From: an uncultured Candidatus Hydrogenedens sp.
GTDB taxonomy: Bacteria > Desulfobacterota_D > UBA1144
Assembly (NCBI GenBank): GCA_902609885.1
Contig: CACLTT010000001.1
Coordinates: 140,723 to 204,722 of the forward strand
Length of the DNA: 64,000 nt
Direction: 5' to 3'
The notes under the pieces are model-generated. The model had not been told where the DNA came from. It searched no databases and worked only from the letters and a program-made list of their open reading frames with translations. Positions 1 to 8,689 of this stretch are shown piece by piece. The number at the start of each line of letters is the position of its first letter. The first letter of the stretch is position 1. A program made the translations under genes and the position numbers.

Positions 1-140
1 TTATCATCCAAAAGAACTGAGCAGGCTACTATTGGACCAAATAAAGCTCCTCTTCCAACCTCATCAACTCCAACAACATAGTTAAATCTATTCCTATATT
101 GCTTTTCGATTAAAGAAAGAGAATTATTTATTTTTTTAAT
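1..140 (-). CDS. rnhB: Ribonuclease HII, N-terminal part (runs off the window edge)
   Basis: The minus strand encodes VVGVDEVGRGALFGPIVACS, the N-terminal active-site block of RNase HII, which cuts RNA in RNA-DNA hybrids such as misincorporated ribonucleotides. Only about 46 residues are inside the window and the reading frame leaves through base 1. No ATG, GTG or TTG exists in frame upstream of the conserved block before a TGA-TAA stop pair. The best start is an ATT codon at base 140, preceded by AAAGGA about 9 bases upstream, giving a normal-length leader before the DEVGRG block. It overlaps the end of dapA by 13 bases, so the two are probably cotranscribed. The family call is secure; the start is inferred. 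Confidence 0.8.
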   Translation of the reverse strand, partial: MKKINNSLSLIEKQYRNRFNYVVGVDEVGRGALFGPIVACSVLLDD

Positions 141-1009
141 TTTGTAATTTCCTTTACTAATTTATCAGAAAACTTTTTAGATAATTTAACTAATGGCGAC
201 CTAATCTCATTACTACAAAGCTTTAAATGATTCATGGCAAACTTTATTGGAATAGGGTTTGTTTCAAGAAATAAAAATTCATTAATACGTTTCAACTTAT
301 TATTTATTTTTTCGCTTTTTTTAATTTCCCCAGAAATAAAATTATTATAAATATCAGAACACTCTTTAGGTAAAAGATTTGAAGTTACCGAAATGAAACC
401 TTTTCCACCTTGTTTTAATATGGAGAAATTTAATGAGTCTTCTCCTGATAGTACTATAAATTTCTTTGGACAGTTTTTGATTATATCTTTCACTTTTTTA
501 ATAGAACCAGAGGCTTCTTTGATTCCAATAATATTTCTATTTTTTTTCACTAATTCTATAATGGTTTTAATATCTAGATCTACAACAGACCTGCCGGGTA
601 TGTTGTATAAAATGATTGGAAGCTTAGTTTTTAAAGCTATTTGGCTAAAGTGATTAAATAAACCTCTTTGTGTTGGTTTGTTATAATAAGGAACAACTTG
701 AAGACTAGCATTAGCTCCCGCTTTTTCGGCAGCTTTGGTTAGCCGGATGGCCTCTAAGGTTGAATTTGAGCCGGTTCCAGCGATTACAGGAACTCTTCCA
801 TTCGCCTCTCTAACAGTAATTTCAATAACTTTATCATGTTCCTTGTGACTTAATGTAGGAGATTCTCCAGTTGTTCCACAGGGTACTAATCCATGAATAC
901 CGCTTTCAATTTGTCTTCTAATTAATTTTTTAAAAGTAATTTTATCAAGATTACCTTTTTTATCAAAGGGAGTTACTAATGCAGTGATACATCCATGAAT
1001 ATAATTCAT
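128..1009 (-). CDS. dapA: 4-hydroxy-tetrahydrodipicolinate synthase
   Basis: Condenses pyruvate with aspartate semialdehyde in the first committed step of lysine and diaminopimelate synthesis. The TIM-barrel protein shows CGTTGESPTLSHKEH near the N-terminus, the tyrosine motif LYNIPGR and the Schiff-base lysine in IIGIKEASG (Lys164 in this model). Length of 293 residues is normal. The ORF track begins at a TTG (base 1024), but the ATG at 1009 gives the usual short leader before the ALVTPF strand and is preferred. It follows asd, the enzyme that makes its substrate, in the same minus-strand operon. A divergent function such as N-acetylneuraminate lyase is possible in this superfamily, but the asd neighbour argues for DapA. 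Confidence 0.93.
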   Translation of the reverse strand: MNYIHGCITALVTPFDKKGNLDKITFKKLIRRQIESGIHGLVPCGTTGESPTLSHKEHDKVIEITVREANGRVPVIAGTGSNSTLEAIRLTKAAEKAGANASLQVVPYYNKPTQRGLFNHFSQIALKTKLPIILYNIPGRSVVDLDIKTIIELVKKNRNIIGIKEASGSIKKVKDIIKNCPKKFIVLSGEDSLNFSILKQGGKGFISVTSNLLPKECSDIYNNFISGEIKKSEKINNKLKRINEFLFLETNPIPIKFAMNHLKLCSNEIRSPLVKLSKKFSDKLVKEITKLKK

Positions 1010-1027
1010 AACTATATAATACAATAC

Positions 1028-2026
1028 TTATTTTCTTACTAAAAGCTCGGCAATTTGAATAGCATTAAGTGCTGCCCCTTTTCTTATTTGATCACCAACA
1101 ATCCAAGCCGATACACAATTACCCTTAGAATAGTCTTTCCTTATCCTGCCAATTATACAATTATCTCTATTACTTGAATCAATTGGTGTGGGAAATTGAT
1201 TTTTTTTTGGATTATCAATCAGATCAATACCTGGGAACTTAATTATTTCCTTTTTAATTTTATTAATTTCTATATTTCCTTTGAATTCGATATTTAAACT
1301 TATACTGTGAGATCTAAGAACAGGAACCCTTACGGTGGTGGCGCTTAATAGAATATTTTTATCGTTTAGTATTTTTCTTGATTCATTATTAAATTTCATT
1401 TCTTCCTCGGTATAACCATTTAAATTGAAAGATCCAATTTTAGGTATGACATTAAAAGTTATATTTTTATCGAAAACTTTATTTAAACTTTTTTTATTAT
1501 TAAAAAATCTCTTTGTATTTTCAAGGAGTTCATTCATACCGTTATTTCCGGCACCAGAAACTGATTGGAAACTTGTTGCTACAACTCTTTTGATTTTTTG
1601 AAGATTCAGCAGTGGCTTGATACCCATTAATGAAATTATAGTTGTGCAATTTGGATTAGCTATAATTCTACTATTAGAGCTCATTAGAGCATCTGGATTA
1701 ATTTCAGGAATTATTAAGGGAATATTCTTATTAAGTCTGAAAGCTGAGCTATTATCTATAACGTATGAGCCATTATTTGAAGCAATTTTTGCAAATTTTT
1801 TGCTCACTGTTGAACCAGCTACAAAAAAAACTAAATCTAGGCCTTCTAAATTTTTTTTATTTAATCGTATTATTTTATATACCTTACTTTTAAATTTAAT
1901 TTTTTTTCCTATAGATTTATTAGATGCAAAAAGTCTGATTTCAGAAAAAGAAAATCTTCTTTCTTTCACCAAATTAAGAAGTTCATGCCCAACAGCCCCA
2001 GTTATACCAACTATTCCAATTTTCAT
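1028..2026 (-). CDS. asd: N-acetyl-gamma-glutamyl-phosphate reductase or aspartate-semialdehyde dehydrogenase family; aspartate-semialdehyde dehydrogenase
   Basis: NADPH-dependent reduction of aspartyl phosphate to aspartate semialdehyde, feeding lysine, threonine and methionine synthesis. The N-terminal Rossmann motif is GIVGITGAVG (residues 3-12). The catalytic cysteine is Cys127 in NPNCTT, and SFQSVSGAGNNGMNEL is characteristic of Asd rather than ArgC. Length is 332 residues, typical of the family. The start codon overlaps the stop of the upstream RpiB-family gene by 4 bases (ATGA), and dapA follows directly, so the three are probably translationally coupled. The pairing with dapA makes the Asd role strong. 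Confidence 0.93.
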   Translation of the reverse strand: MKIGIVGITGAVGHELLNLVKERRFSFSEIRLFASNKSIGKKIKFKSKVYKIIRLNKKNLEGLDLVFFVAGSTVSKKFAKIASNNGSYVIDNSSAFRLNKNIPLIIPEINPDALMSSNSRIIANPNCTTIISLMGIKPLLNLQKIKRVVATSFQSVSGAGNNGMNELLENTKRFFNNKKSLNKVFDKNITFNVIPKIGSFNLNGYTEEEMKFNNESRKILNDKNILLSATTVRVPVLRSHSISLNIEFKGNIEINKIKKEIIKFPGIDLIDNPKKNQFPTPIDSSNRDNCIIGRIRKDYSKGNCVSAWIVGDQIRKGAALNAIQIAELLVRK

Positions 2027-2463
2027 TCTAAATCATCAATTCCTCTAATATTCTCAAGTTCTTCTATATCTACTTCAGTATTAATCCAGCTCAAAATAAT
2101 ATTCTCAATTTTTTCTCTATCAACAGACATCAATCCCATTGTCAGTATATTCGAATCATTCCATTTTTTTGCACATATGGCAATTTCTTCATTATTACAT
2201 AAGGTAGCCCTAATACCTTTGAATCTATTAGCAACAATTGTAACCCCCGTACCCGTATAACAAAAAATAATTCCGAGGTTAGCTCTTTTGTTTTGAACAT
2301 CTAAGGCAATTTTTTTTGAAATTTCAACCCATGAATAATTATCATTATTAAGTCCTCCATAAAGATTAACTTTATAATGTTTTGAAATTAAAAAATTATT
2401 CACTCTTGAAACAATTTCATCATTACTATCTGCGCCTAAGGATATAGTTAATTTCTTTTTCAT
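2023..2463 (-). CDS. RpiB/LacA/LacB-family sugar-phosphate isomerase, atypical
   Basis: This 146-residue protein has the family fold signature: an N-terminal strand ISLGAD and the block IIFCYTGTGVTIVANRFKGIRA, matching the cysteine and glycine-rich active-site region of ribose-5-phosphate isomerase B. RpiB interconverts ribose 5-phosphate and ribulose 5-phosphate. The usual DHAG motif after the first strand is replaced by DSND, so the histidine of that motif is missing. It may still act as the cell's pentose-phosphate isomerase, or its substrate may have changed. It lies between uvrA (21 bases upstream) and asd (4-base overlap). Family call is good; activity is uncertain. Confidence 0.75.
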   Translation of the reverse strand: MKKKLTISLGADSNDEIVSRVNNFLISKHYKVNLYGGLNNDNYSWVEISKKIALDVQNKRANLGIIFCYTGTGVTIVANRFKGIRATLCNNEEIAICAKKWNDSNILTMGLMSVDREKIENIILSWINTEVDIEELENIRGIDDLE

Positions 2464-2484
2464 AATTATATTATCATATGATAA

Positions 2485-5199
2485 TTAATTAAAATTCAAA
2501 TATTTACCTGTTATTGATTTTGAATCTTTTATAATTTTTTCTGGTGTTCCAAGTGCAATTATTTTTCCACCATTTTCACCACCACCAGGTCCAAGATCTA
2601 TTATGTGATCTGCAATTTTAATAATATCCATGTTATGCTCTATTATTACTACAGTATTTCCACGGTCTGTAATTATATTAAGAGTTTTTATCAGCTTTCT
2701 TAAATCATCTACATGGAGACCTACAGAGGGTTCATCAAGAATAAAAACCACATTTTTAGTATTTTTTGAAACTAAATATTTTGCAATTTTAATTCTTTGA
2801 GATTCACCTCCAGATAAAGTACTTGATGATTGACCTAATTTTAAATAACCTAACCCCACAGAAATTAAAATGTCTAAAAGTTTTACAATTTTTTCATGTT
2901 TATTAAAAAATTTTTTTGATTCATCAATTGTTAAATTTAAAATTTCGAAAATATTTTTCCCGTTGTATCTAATTTTTAAAATATTATCTTTGAACCTTTT
3001 TCCCTTACAAGCTTCACAAATAACTTCAACATCAGCTAAAAATTGCATCTCAATTATTTCTTTTCCTTCACCCTTACATACCTCGCATCTTCCGCCTTCA
3101 GTATTGAAAGAAAAACTTCCAGGCGTAAGATTTTGATTTTTGGATTCTGGTAATGCTGCCATTAATTTTCTAATTTCATCATATATCTTTATGTAACTTG
3201 CGGGATTAGATCTAGCACTTTTACCAATTGGTTCTTGGCTAATCATTACAACCTCGTTCACATTCTCCAAACCTTTTATTGATTTTATTTCACCTGCATT
3301 TTCAAAAGGTCCTCCAAAGTATTTTATGGCATTCCCATAAAAACAATCTTGTATCAAAGAGCTTTTTCCTGACCCTGAAACACCTGTTATAGCAGTAATT
3401 ATATTCAAAGGTATATCACAATTTACATTCATTAAATTATTTTTTTTGGCACCTTTTATGGAGATTACTTTATTGAAATTTCTTCTTTTTAATGGGACAT
3501 TAATTTTTTCTTTTCCAAATAAATACTTCGCAGTGATTGATGACTTATTTTTCTTAAGATTACTTATTTTCCCACTAAATACTACTTGTCCACCTTCTAA
3601 GCCTGCCTTCGGTCCCATTTCTACAATCCAATCAGCTTTTTTAATAATATCTAAATCATGTTCAATCAATAAAATTGTGTTATCTAAATTTTTTAAATTT
3701 TTAATTGTCTTATATAATTTTTCTACATCCATTTGGTGTAATCCTATCGAGGGTTCATCTAAAACATAAAGAGTGTCAGTTAGCTCTGAACCTAGTTGTT
3801 GAGCTAAATTAACCCTTTGAGCCTCTCCTCCTGATAAAGTTCTCGAAAGCCTTGATAAAGATAAATAATTTAAACCCACTTCCAGAAGAAAATTAAGCCT
3901 TGAGAGAATTTGTTTTAAAGGTTCATCAACTATATCTTTCATACTCTTTTCAACTTTCAAATTGGTAAAAAATTTTTGTAAATCTGAAATATTCATTTCA
4001 CATAAATCTTTTATTGTTTTATTTTTGAGTTTAACTTTTGATGCTAATTCTCCGATCCTAGCACCACCACAGTCAGTACAATCAAATGGAGACCTAAATT
4101 TTGATAACAAAATTCTAATGTGCATCTTATATGATTTAGATTCAAGTCTTTTAAAAATTCCTTTGATACCTTTATAGGCTTGATCACCATTAACGATAAA
4201 ATCAATTTCTTTTTTACTAAAATCTTTATATGGCTTATTTAGATCTATATTGTTTATTTCACAAAATTCTACAAATTTTCTTTTTGCCCAAGAGAGTGAA
4301 GGTCTTTCTAAAACCGAAATACAGCCTTTGTTTATAGAAAGATTTCTGTTTTGAACTATTAAGTCCATGTCTGGAAGAAGAATATTTCCGAATCCTTTGC
4401 ATGTTTTACATGCACCATCAGGGCTATTGAAAGAAAATTTATTTGGAGACAAGTTTTTGAATTCCTTTAAACAACTGGGGCAACAAAACTCTTTTTTGTA
4501 ATCTTGCAAAATAACTTGATCTTCTAAACTAAAAATTGTAATAATCTTGAAGTTTTCATAAGCAATTTCTAATGATTCAATAACTCTAGACTTGTTCTTG
4601 CTATTTATAGATATTGTATCAAAAAGTGGAAAGTCGATAATCTTTTCTTTACTGTCTCCCATAATAACAATTTCTTCATTTACAATATGTTCAAATATTC
4701 CAATTTTTCTTAAATCAAATTCTTTTAATTTCTTATCATTCTTTCCACAGATATGGACTTTTTTCCCATTGAAATTATTTAATAAATTTTCAAATATTTG
4801 AGAATTTGATAAATCCTCACATTTGATATTGCATTCAGGGCAATAAATATCTCCGATTTTACTAAATACAACTCGTAGATAATCATAAATTTCAGTCATT
4901 GTCCCAACAGTTGATCTAGAATTTTTAATGTTATTTCTACTTTCAATACATATTGATGGAGGCAATCCTTCCAGGCTAGAAAACTCTGGTTTATCAATTT
5001 TCTCAAGAAATTGCCTAGCATATGTTGACATTGATTCTAAATATCTTCTTCTACTTTCAGAATGTATGGTATCTAGGGCTAATGATGATTTGCCAGATCC
5101 AGATAATCCCGTGACTACTGACAACGAATACCATGGTATTTCAACGTCAACATTTTTTAAATTATTGCCAGATGCCCCTTTAAGATGAATCTTTTTCAT
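2485..5199 (-). CDS. uvrA: Excinuclease ABC subunit A
   Basis: Damage-recognition ATPase of nucleotide excision repair; a UvrA dimer loads UvrB on lesions. Two ABC modules are visible: Walker A TGLSGSGKSSLALD near the N-terminus with signature LSGGEAQRVNLAQQL, and TGVSGSGKSSLI with signature LSGGESQRIKIAKYL in the second half. Zinc-binding cysteine groups occur at CPSCLKEF plus CKTC, and CEVCKGEG plus CEAC. The UvrB-interaction region has LPPSICIESRNN. At 904 residues it is slightly shorter than the usual 930-950. It has its own upstream gap shared with the divergent glyA, and the RpiB-asd-dapA-rnhB run follows on the same strand. Confidence 0.97.
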   Translation of the reverse strand: MKKIHLKGASGNNLKNVDVEIPWYSLSVVTGLSGSGKSSLALDTIHSESRRRYLESMSTYARQFLEKIDKPEFSSLEGLPPSICIESRNNIKNSRSTVGTMTEIYDYLRVVFSKIGDIYCPECNIKCEDLSNSQIFENLLNNFNGKKVHICGKNDKKLKEFDLRKIGIFEHIVNEEIVIMGDSKEKIIDFPLFDTISINSKNKSRVIESLEIAYENFKIITIFSLEDQVILQDYKKEFCCPSCLKEFKNLSPNKFSFNSPDGACKTCKGFGNILLPDMDLIVQNRNLSINKGCISVLERPSLSWAKRKFVEFCEINNIDLNKPYKDFSKKEIDFIVNGDQAYKGIKGIFKRLESKSYKMHIRILLSKFRSPFDCTDCGGARIGELASKVKLKNKTIKDLCEMNISDLQKFFTNLKVEKSMKDIVDEPLKQILSRLNFLLEVGLNYLSLSRLSRTLSGGEAQRVNLAQQLGSELTDTLYVLDEPSIGLHQMDVEKLYKTIKNLKNLDNTILLIEHDLDIIKKADWIVEMGPKAGLEGGQVVFSGKISNLKKNKSSITAKYLFGKEKINVPLKRRNFNKVISIKGAKKNNLMNVNCDIPLNIITAITGVSGSGKSSLIQDCFYGNAIKYFGGPFENAGEIKSIKGLENVNEVVMISQEPIGKSARSNPASYIKIYDEIRKLMAALPESKNQNLTPGSFSFNTEGGRCEVCKGEGKEIIEMQFLADVEVICEACKGKRFKDNILKIRYNGKNIFEILNLTIDESKKFFNKHEKIVKLLDILISVGLGYLKLGQSSSTLSGGESQRIKIAKYLVSKNTKNVVFILDEPSVGLHVDDLRKLIKTLNIITDRGNTVVIIEHNMDIIKIADHIIDLGPGGGENGGKIIALGTPEKIIKDSKSITGKYLNFN

Positions 5200-5232
5200 A
5201 ATAATTTTATTTTAACTATAATTTTTCATACC

Positions 5233-5260
5233 TTGAATTTTTTTAACAATAGAGTAATTT
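5233..5260 (+). promoter_or_regulatory. Possible glyA promoter
   Basis: TTGAAT (5233-5238) and TAATTT (5255-5260) are separated by 16 bases in the 72-base gap between divergent uvrA and glyA. If used, transcription would start only about 5 bases before the glyA ATG, leaving no room for a Shine-Dalgarno site. In DNA this AT-rich such matches arise easily, so confidence is low. Confidence 0.3.
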
Positions 5261-5271
5261 AAATTTATTCT

Positions 5272-6519
5272 ATGGAATCCTATAAAACACAAGATCCTGA
5301 AGTTTATTCTATCATTAAAGATGAAATTCTTCGCCAAGAGAATGAACTCCAGATGATTGCATCTGAAAATTATGCGAGTAGAGCAGTTATGGATGCTGTG
5401 GGGTCAGTATTAACAAATAAATATGCCGAAGGATATCCTAATAAGAGATATTACGGTGGCTGTAAGCATGTCGATGAGGCTGAAGAGCTTGCCATATTAA
5501 GAGCAAAAAAACTTTTCGGTGCCGAGTCTGTTAATGTTCAACCTCATTCTGGTGCTCAAGCTAATATGGCTGTTTTTCTTGGTTTCTTAAATCCAGGTGA
5601 TACAGTACTTGGAATGAGCTTAGACCATGGAGGCCATCTTTCTCATGGTTCTAAAGTTAATTTCTCTGGAAGAATCTATAGTTCGGTATTTTATGGCGTA
5701 AGAGAAGAAACTTTCTTAATTGATTATGATCAAGTAGAAGAGTTGGCGTTAAAGCATAAGCCAAAACTTATAATAGCTGGCTGGAGCTCTTACCCAAGAG
5801 ATTTAGATTACAAGAGATTTCGTGAGATTGCTGATAAATCAGGATCTTTGCTTTTGGCTGATATAGCACACCCATCTGGTTTAATAGCTGCAGGATTATA
5901 TTCTGATCCAATACCCCATTGTGACTTTGTTACATCAACCACGCACAAAACACTTAGAGGTCCAAGGGGTGGAATAATAATGATGAAGGAAGAACATTCA
6001 AAGATTATTAATAGTAGAGTTTTCCCTGGTACTCAAGGAGGACCCTTGATGAATTCAATAGTTGCAAAAGCAATCGCTTTCAAAGAAGCATTGGACGACT
6101 CATTCAAAGATTATCAAAAGCAGGTATTAATTAACTCAAGACGATTGGCTGAGATTTTAATGAAAAATGGTTTTAATTGTATTACTGGTGGAACAGATAC
6201 ACACCTCGTTTTACTGGATTTAAGAGATTCTGGTTTTACGGGCAAAGATGCTGAGAAAGCTTTATCAGATGCAGGTATTACCACAAATAAGAATGCTATA
6301 CCTTTCGATCCACAACCACCTGCAATAGCCTCGGGGGTGAGGATTGGAACTCCTGGAGTGACAACTAGAGGCATGAAAGAGGAAGAAATTGATATAATTG
6401 GTGAATTAATTGTTGAAGCAATAAAGAATGGTGAAAATCAAGAAGTTTTGATTTCTTGTAAGAAAAGAGTTAATGATCTGTGTTCAAGATTTCCAATATA
6501 TAAAGATTTACTTATTTGA
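5272..6519 (+). CDS. glyA: Serine hydroxymethyltransferase
   Basis: PLP enzyme that converts serine and tetrahydrofolate to glycine and 5,10-methylene-tetrahydrofolate, the main one-carbon entry point. The N-terminus carries the substrate-binding IASENYAS, and the PLP lysine is Lys226 in [12 protein letters not shown]. Length is 415 residues, standard for bacteria. It opens a plus-strand run with nrdR, tatD and pdxA; glyA-nrdR is a widely conserved neighbour pair. No clear Shine-Dalgarno sequence precedes the ATG. Confidence 0.98.
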   Translation: MESYKTQDPEVYSIIKDEILRQENELQMIASENYASRAVMDAVGSVLTNKYAEGYPNKRYYGGCKHVDEAEELAILRAKKLFGAESVNVQPHSGAQANMAVFLGFLNPGDTVLGMSLDHGGHLSHGSKVNFSGRIYSSVFYGVREETFLIDYDQVEELALKHKPKLIIAGWSSYPRDLDYKRFREIADKSGSLLLADIAHPSGLIAAGLYSDPIPHCDFVTSTTHKTLRGPRGGIIMMKEEHSKIINSRVFPGTQGGPLMNSIVAKAIAFKEALDDSFKDYQKQVLINSRRLAEILMKNGFNCITGGTDTHLVLLDLRDSGFTGKDAEKALSDAGITTNKNAIPFDPQPPAIASGVRIGTPGVTTRGMKEEEIDIIGELIVEAIKNGENQEVLISCKKRVNDLCSRFPIYKDLLI

Positions 6520-6556
6520 TTTGTCTAATTTAAAAGAATTTATGATAATATGAAAT

Positions 6557-7021
6557 ATGTTTTGCGATGATGAAAAATGTAAAGGCCGATATGTTGGTTC
6601 CAGAGTTATAGATTCACGTCAAAGTGCTGATAAGATGTCTATTAGAAGGAGACGAGAATGTACTGAATGTGGAAAAAGATTTACAACTCATGAAAGATTA
6701 GAAGAATTTGAATTAATTGTTATCAAAAAAGATGGTTCAACTCAGGAATATGATAAGTCTAAGATTGTCTCTGGGATGTTGAGAGCTTGTGAAAAAAGGC
6801 CAGTCAGTATTAACCAGATTGAAAACATTGTTTTTTTAATTGAAAAGAATTTAATAGATTCTGGTAAAAGAGAAGTAACAACGACTGATATTGGCGATTC
6901 TGTAATTAGACATTTATATGAAATAGATCAAGTTGCATATATAAGATTTGCTTCAGTTTATAGATCTTTTGATGATTTAAGTGAATTTTTGAGCGAATTA
7001 AATAGTATTTTAAAAAAATAA
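6557..7021 (+). CDS. nrdR: Transcriptional repressor NrdR
   Basis: Nucleotide-sensing repressor of ribonucleotide reductase genes. The N-terminal zinc ribbon has SRVIDSRQSADKMSIRRRRECTECGKRFTTHERLEE, followed by the ATP-cone domain starting FELIVIKKDGS. Length is 154 residues. The first zinc knuckle is unusual: instead of the normal CPFC it reads CDDEKC (C-x4-C) with extra residues before the VIDSR block. The second knuckle CTEC is normal. It lies 37 bases after glyA and one base before tatD. Confidence 0.95.
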   Translation: MFCDDEKCKGRYVGSRVIDSRQSADKMSIRRRRECTECGKRFTTHERLEEFELIVIKKDGSTQEYDKSKIVSGMLRACEKRPVSINQIENIVFLIEKNLIDSGKREVTTTDIGDSVIRHLYEIDQVAYIRFASVYRSFDDLSEFLSELNSILKK

Positions 7022-7022
7022 T

Positions 7023-7772
7023 ATGTTGATAGATACGCATTCACATTTAGATTTAGAAGAAGATATACCAAGTTTGTTAGAAAAATGTGAGAAAAATTTA
7101 GTTACTAAAATAATTTCCATATCTACAGATTTAGAAAGCTCAAAAAAAAATGTAGAAATTGCATCAAATTTTAAAAATATTTTTTCTAGTGTTGGATTTC
7201 ATCCTGGAAGTGTTAAAAATGCGTCAAAAGATTTAAATTGTATTGAGAAGTTAGGGCTTGATGAAAATTGTAAAGCTATAGGCGAAATTGGATTAGATTA
7301 CTTCTATGAGGGATATGATAAAGATCTGCAATTTGAATTCTTTGACAATCAAGTATCTATTTCTGAAAAACTTAACAAACCTTTTGTTATTCATTGTAGG
7401 CAAGCTTATAAAGATGCTATCGATTTTCTTAAATTTAAAAATCCGAAAGTTCAATTTGTTTTTCATTGCTTTACAGAAGATTATGATACTGCAAAAAAAG
7501 TATTAGATTTAGGGGGGCTAATTTCATTCACTGGGATAATAACATTTAAGAAATCTTACGATTTAAGAGAAGTGGTTAAAAAAATTCCAATTGATACTTT
7601 TATGATAGAGACAGATTCTCCATATTTATCGCCTGAACCAAACAGGGGGAAAAAGAATAATTCATCAAATTTAATATATATAGCAGAATGTATAGCAGAT
7701 ACTTTAAATAGACCTTTTGAAAAAACTGCTGAACAAATTAGATTAAATTCTGTTAAATTTTTTAATATATGA
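7023..7772 (+). CDS. tatD: TatD-family metal-dependent hydrolase
   Basis: TIM-barrel amidohydrolase of the TatD/YcfH family, a DNase that acts on 3' ends in characterised members. The metal-binding DTHSHLD opens the protein (residues 4-10), with EIGLDYFYEG, FVIHCRQAY, FHCFTED and the late METDSPYLSPEPNRGKKN block (IETDSPYLSP here). Length is 249 residues, normal. It begins one base after the nrdR stop and overlaps pdxA by 4 bases. Substrate in this organism is not shown by the sequence. Confidence 0.93.
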   Translation: MLIDTHSHLDLEEDIPSLLEKCEKNLVTKIISISTDLESSKKNVEIASNFKNIFSSVGFHPGSVKNASKDLNCIEKLGLDENCKAIGEIGLDYFYEGYDKDLQFEFFDNQVSISEKLNKPFVIHCRQAYKDAIDFLKFKNPKVQFVFHCFTEDYDTAKKVLDLGGLISFTGIITFKKSYDLREVVKKIPIDTFMIETDSPYLSPEPNRGKKNNSSNLIYIAECIADTLNRPFEKTAEQIRLNSVKFFNI

Positions 7773-8686
7773 AAAAAAATTCTATAGCAATAACAATTGG
7801 TGATTATAATGGCATTGGACCTAAATGTGTTGAGCTCGCTTTAAAGAAATTGAATTTGAAGAAGAATAAAATTTTTGTTATAGGTGATAATGAAATTTTT
7901 GATAAATTAAAATTTCCTAAAAACGAAAATATAGAGTTAATTAACATAGGAAATAAAATCCGTTTTAATCCAGGCAAACCAACAAAATCTTCTGGCTTAG
8001 CATCTTTAAAATATATTAATGAAGCAATTAAGATGATTAAAAATAATGATGTATCAAGAATTGTCACAGCGCCTATAAGTAAAGAAGCTATACAAAAAGC
8101 GGGATCAAAATTCAAGGGACATACAGACTTATTTGAAGATAGATTTGGTTGTAATAATGTAATCATGGCTTTTTGGTCTAAAAAAATTAAAGTTTCTTTG
8201 TCTACAATTCATATTCCTATTAAAAATGTTGTCAAAGATTTAAATAATGAAAAACTTTTTACTCAATTGGAGTCTATTGACTATAATTTTACGAAAATAT
8301 TGAGAAGAAAGCCAAGAATTGCATTATGTGCCATAAATCCTCATGTTTCCGAAAACGGTGCTATAGGTGATGAAGATTTAAAAATTACGGTGCCGGCTGC
8401 AAATAGGGCAAGGAAGAAAGGTATTAAGCTCCATGGACCATTTTCTGCTGATACACTTTTTTCTAAAAATAATATTAGATATTTTGATGTTTTTCATGCA
8501 ATTTATCATGATCAAGGTCTGATACCTTTTAAAATGATATCTTTTGAAAAAGGCGTAAATTTTACATTAAACCTTCCTTTTATAAGGACATCTCCTGATC
8601 ATGGTACGGCATATGATATAGCTTGGCATAAAAAGCCAAATTTTTTTAGTATGGTTGAGGCTATTAAATTAGCTATTAAATTATGA
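7769..8686 (+). CDS. pdxA: 4-hydroxythreonine-4-phosphate dehydrogenase
   Basis: NAD-dependent oxidation in the deoxyxylulose 5-phosphate-dependent route to pyridoxal phosphate. Recognisable family blocks are TIGDYNGIGPK at the N-terminus, APISKEAIQKAG, KGHTDLFEDRFG, the metal-site CAINPHVSENG, and YHDQGLIPFKM plus TSPDHGTAYDIAW near the end. Length of 305 residues is slightly short but complete. The start overlaps the tatD stop (ATGA). The gene converges on ftsK with 3 bases between the two stops. Its PLP product is needed by glyA and cysM in this window. Confidence 0.94.
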   Translation: MKKNSIAITIGDYNGIGPKCVELALKKLNLKKNKIFVIGDNEIFDKLKFPKNENIELINIGNKIRFNPGKPTKSSGLASLKYINEAIKMIKNNDVSRIVTAPISKEAIQKAGSKFKGHTDLFEDRFGCNNVIMAFWSKKIKVSLSTIHIPIKNVVKDLNNEKLFTQLESIDYNFTKILRRKPRIALCAINPHVSENGAIGDEDLKITVPAANRARKKGIKLHGPFSADTLFSKNNIRYFDVFHAIYHDQGLIPFKMISFEKGVNFTLNLPFIRTSPDHGTAYDIAWHKKPNFFSMVEAIKLAIKL

Positions 8687-8689
8687 ATT

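Noticed and set aside
393-653. Plus-strand 86-residue ORF opposite dapA
   Set aside because: It is the antisense shadow of a well-supported dapA and resembles no family.
5200-5271. Glycine riboswitch before glyA
   Set aside because: The gap is only 72 bases and shows no G-rich conserved riboswitch core.
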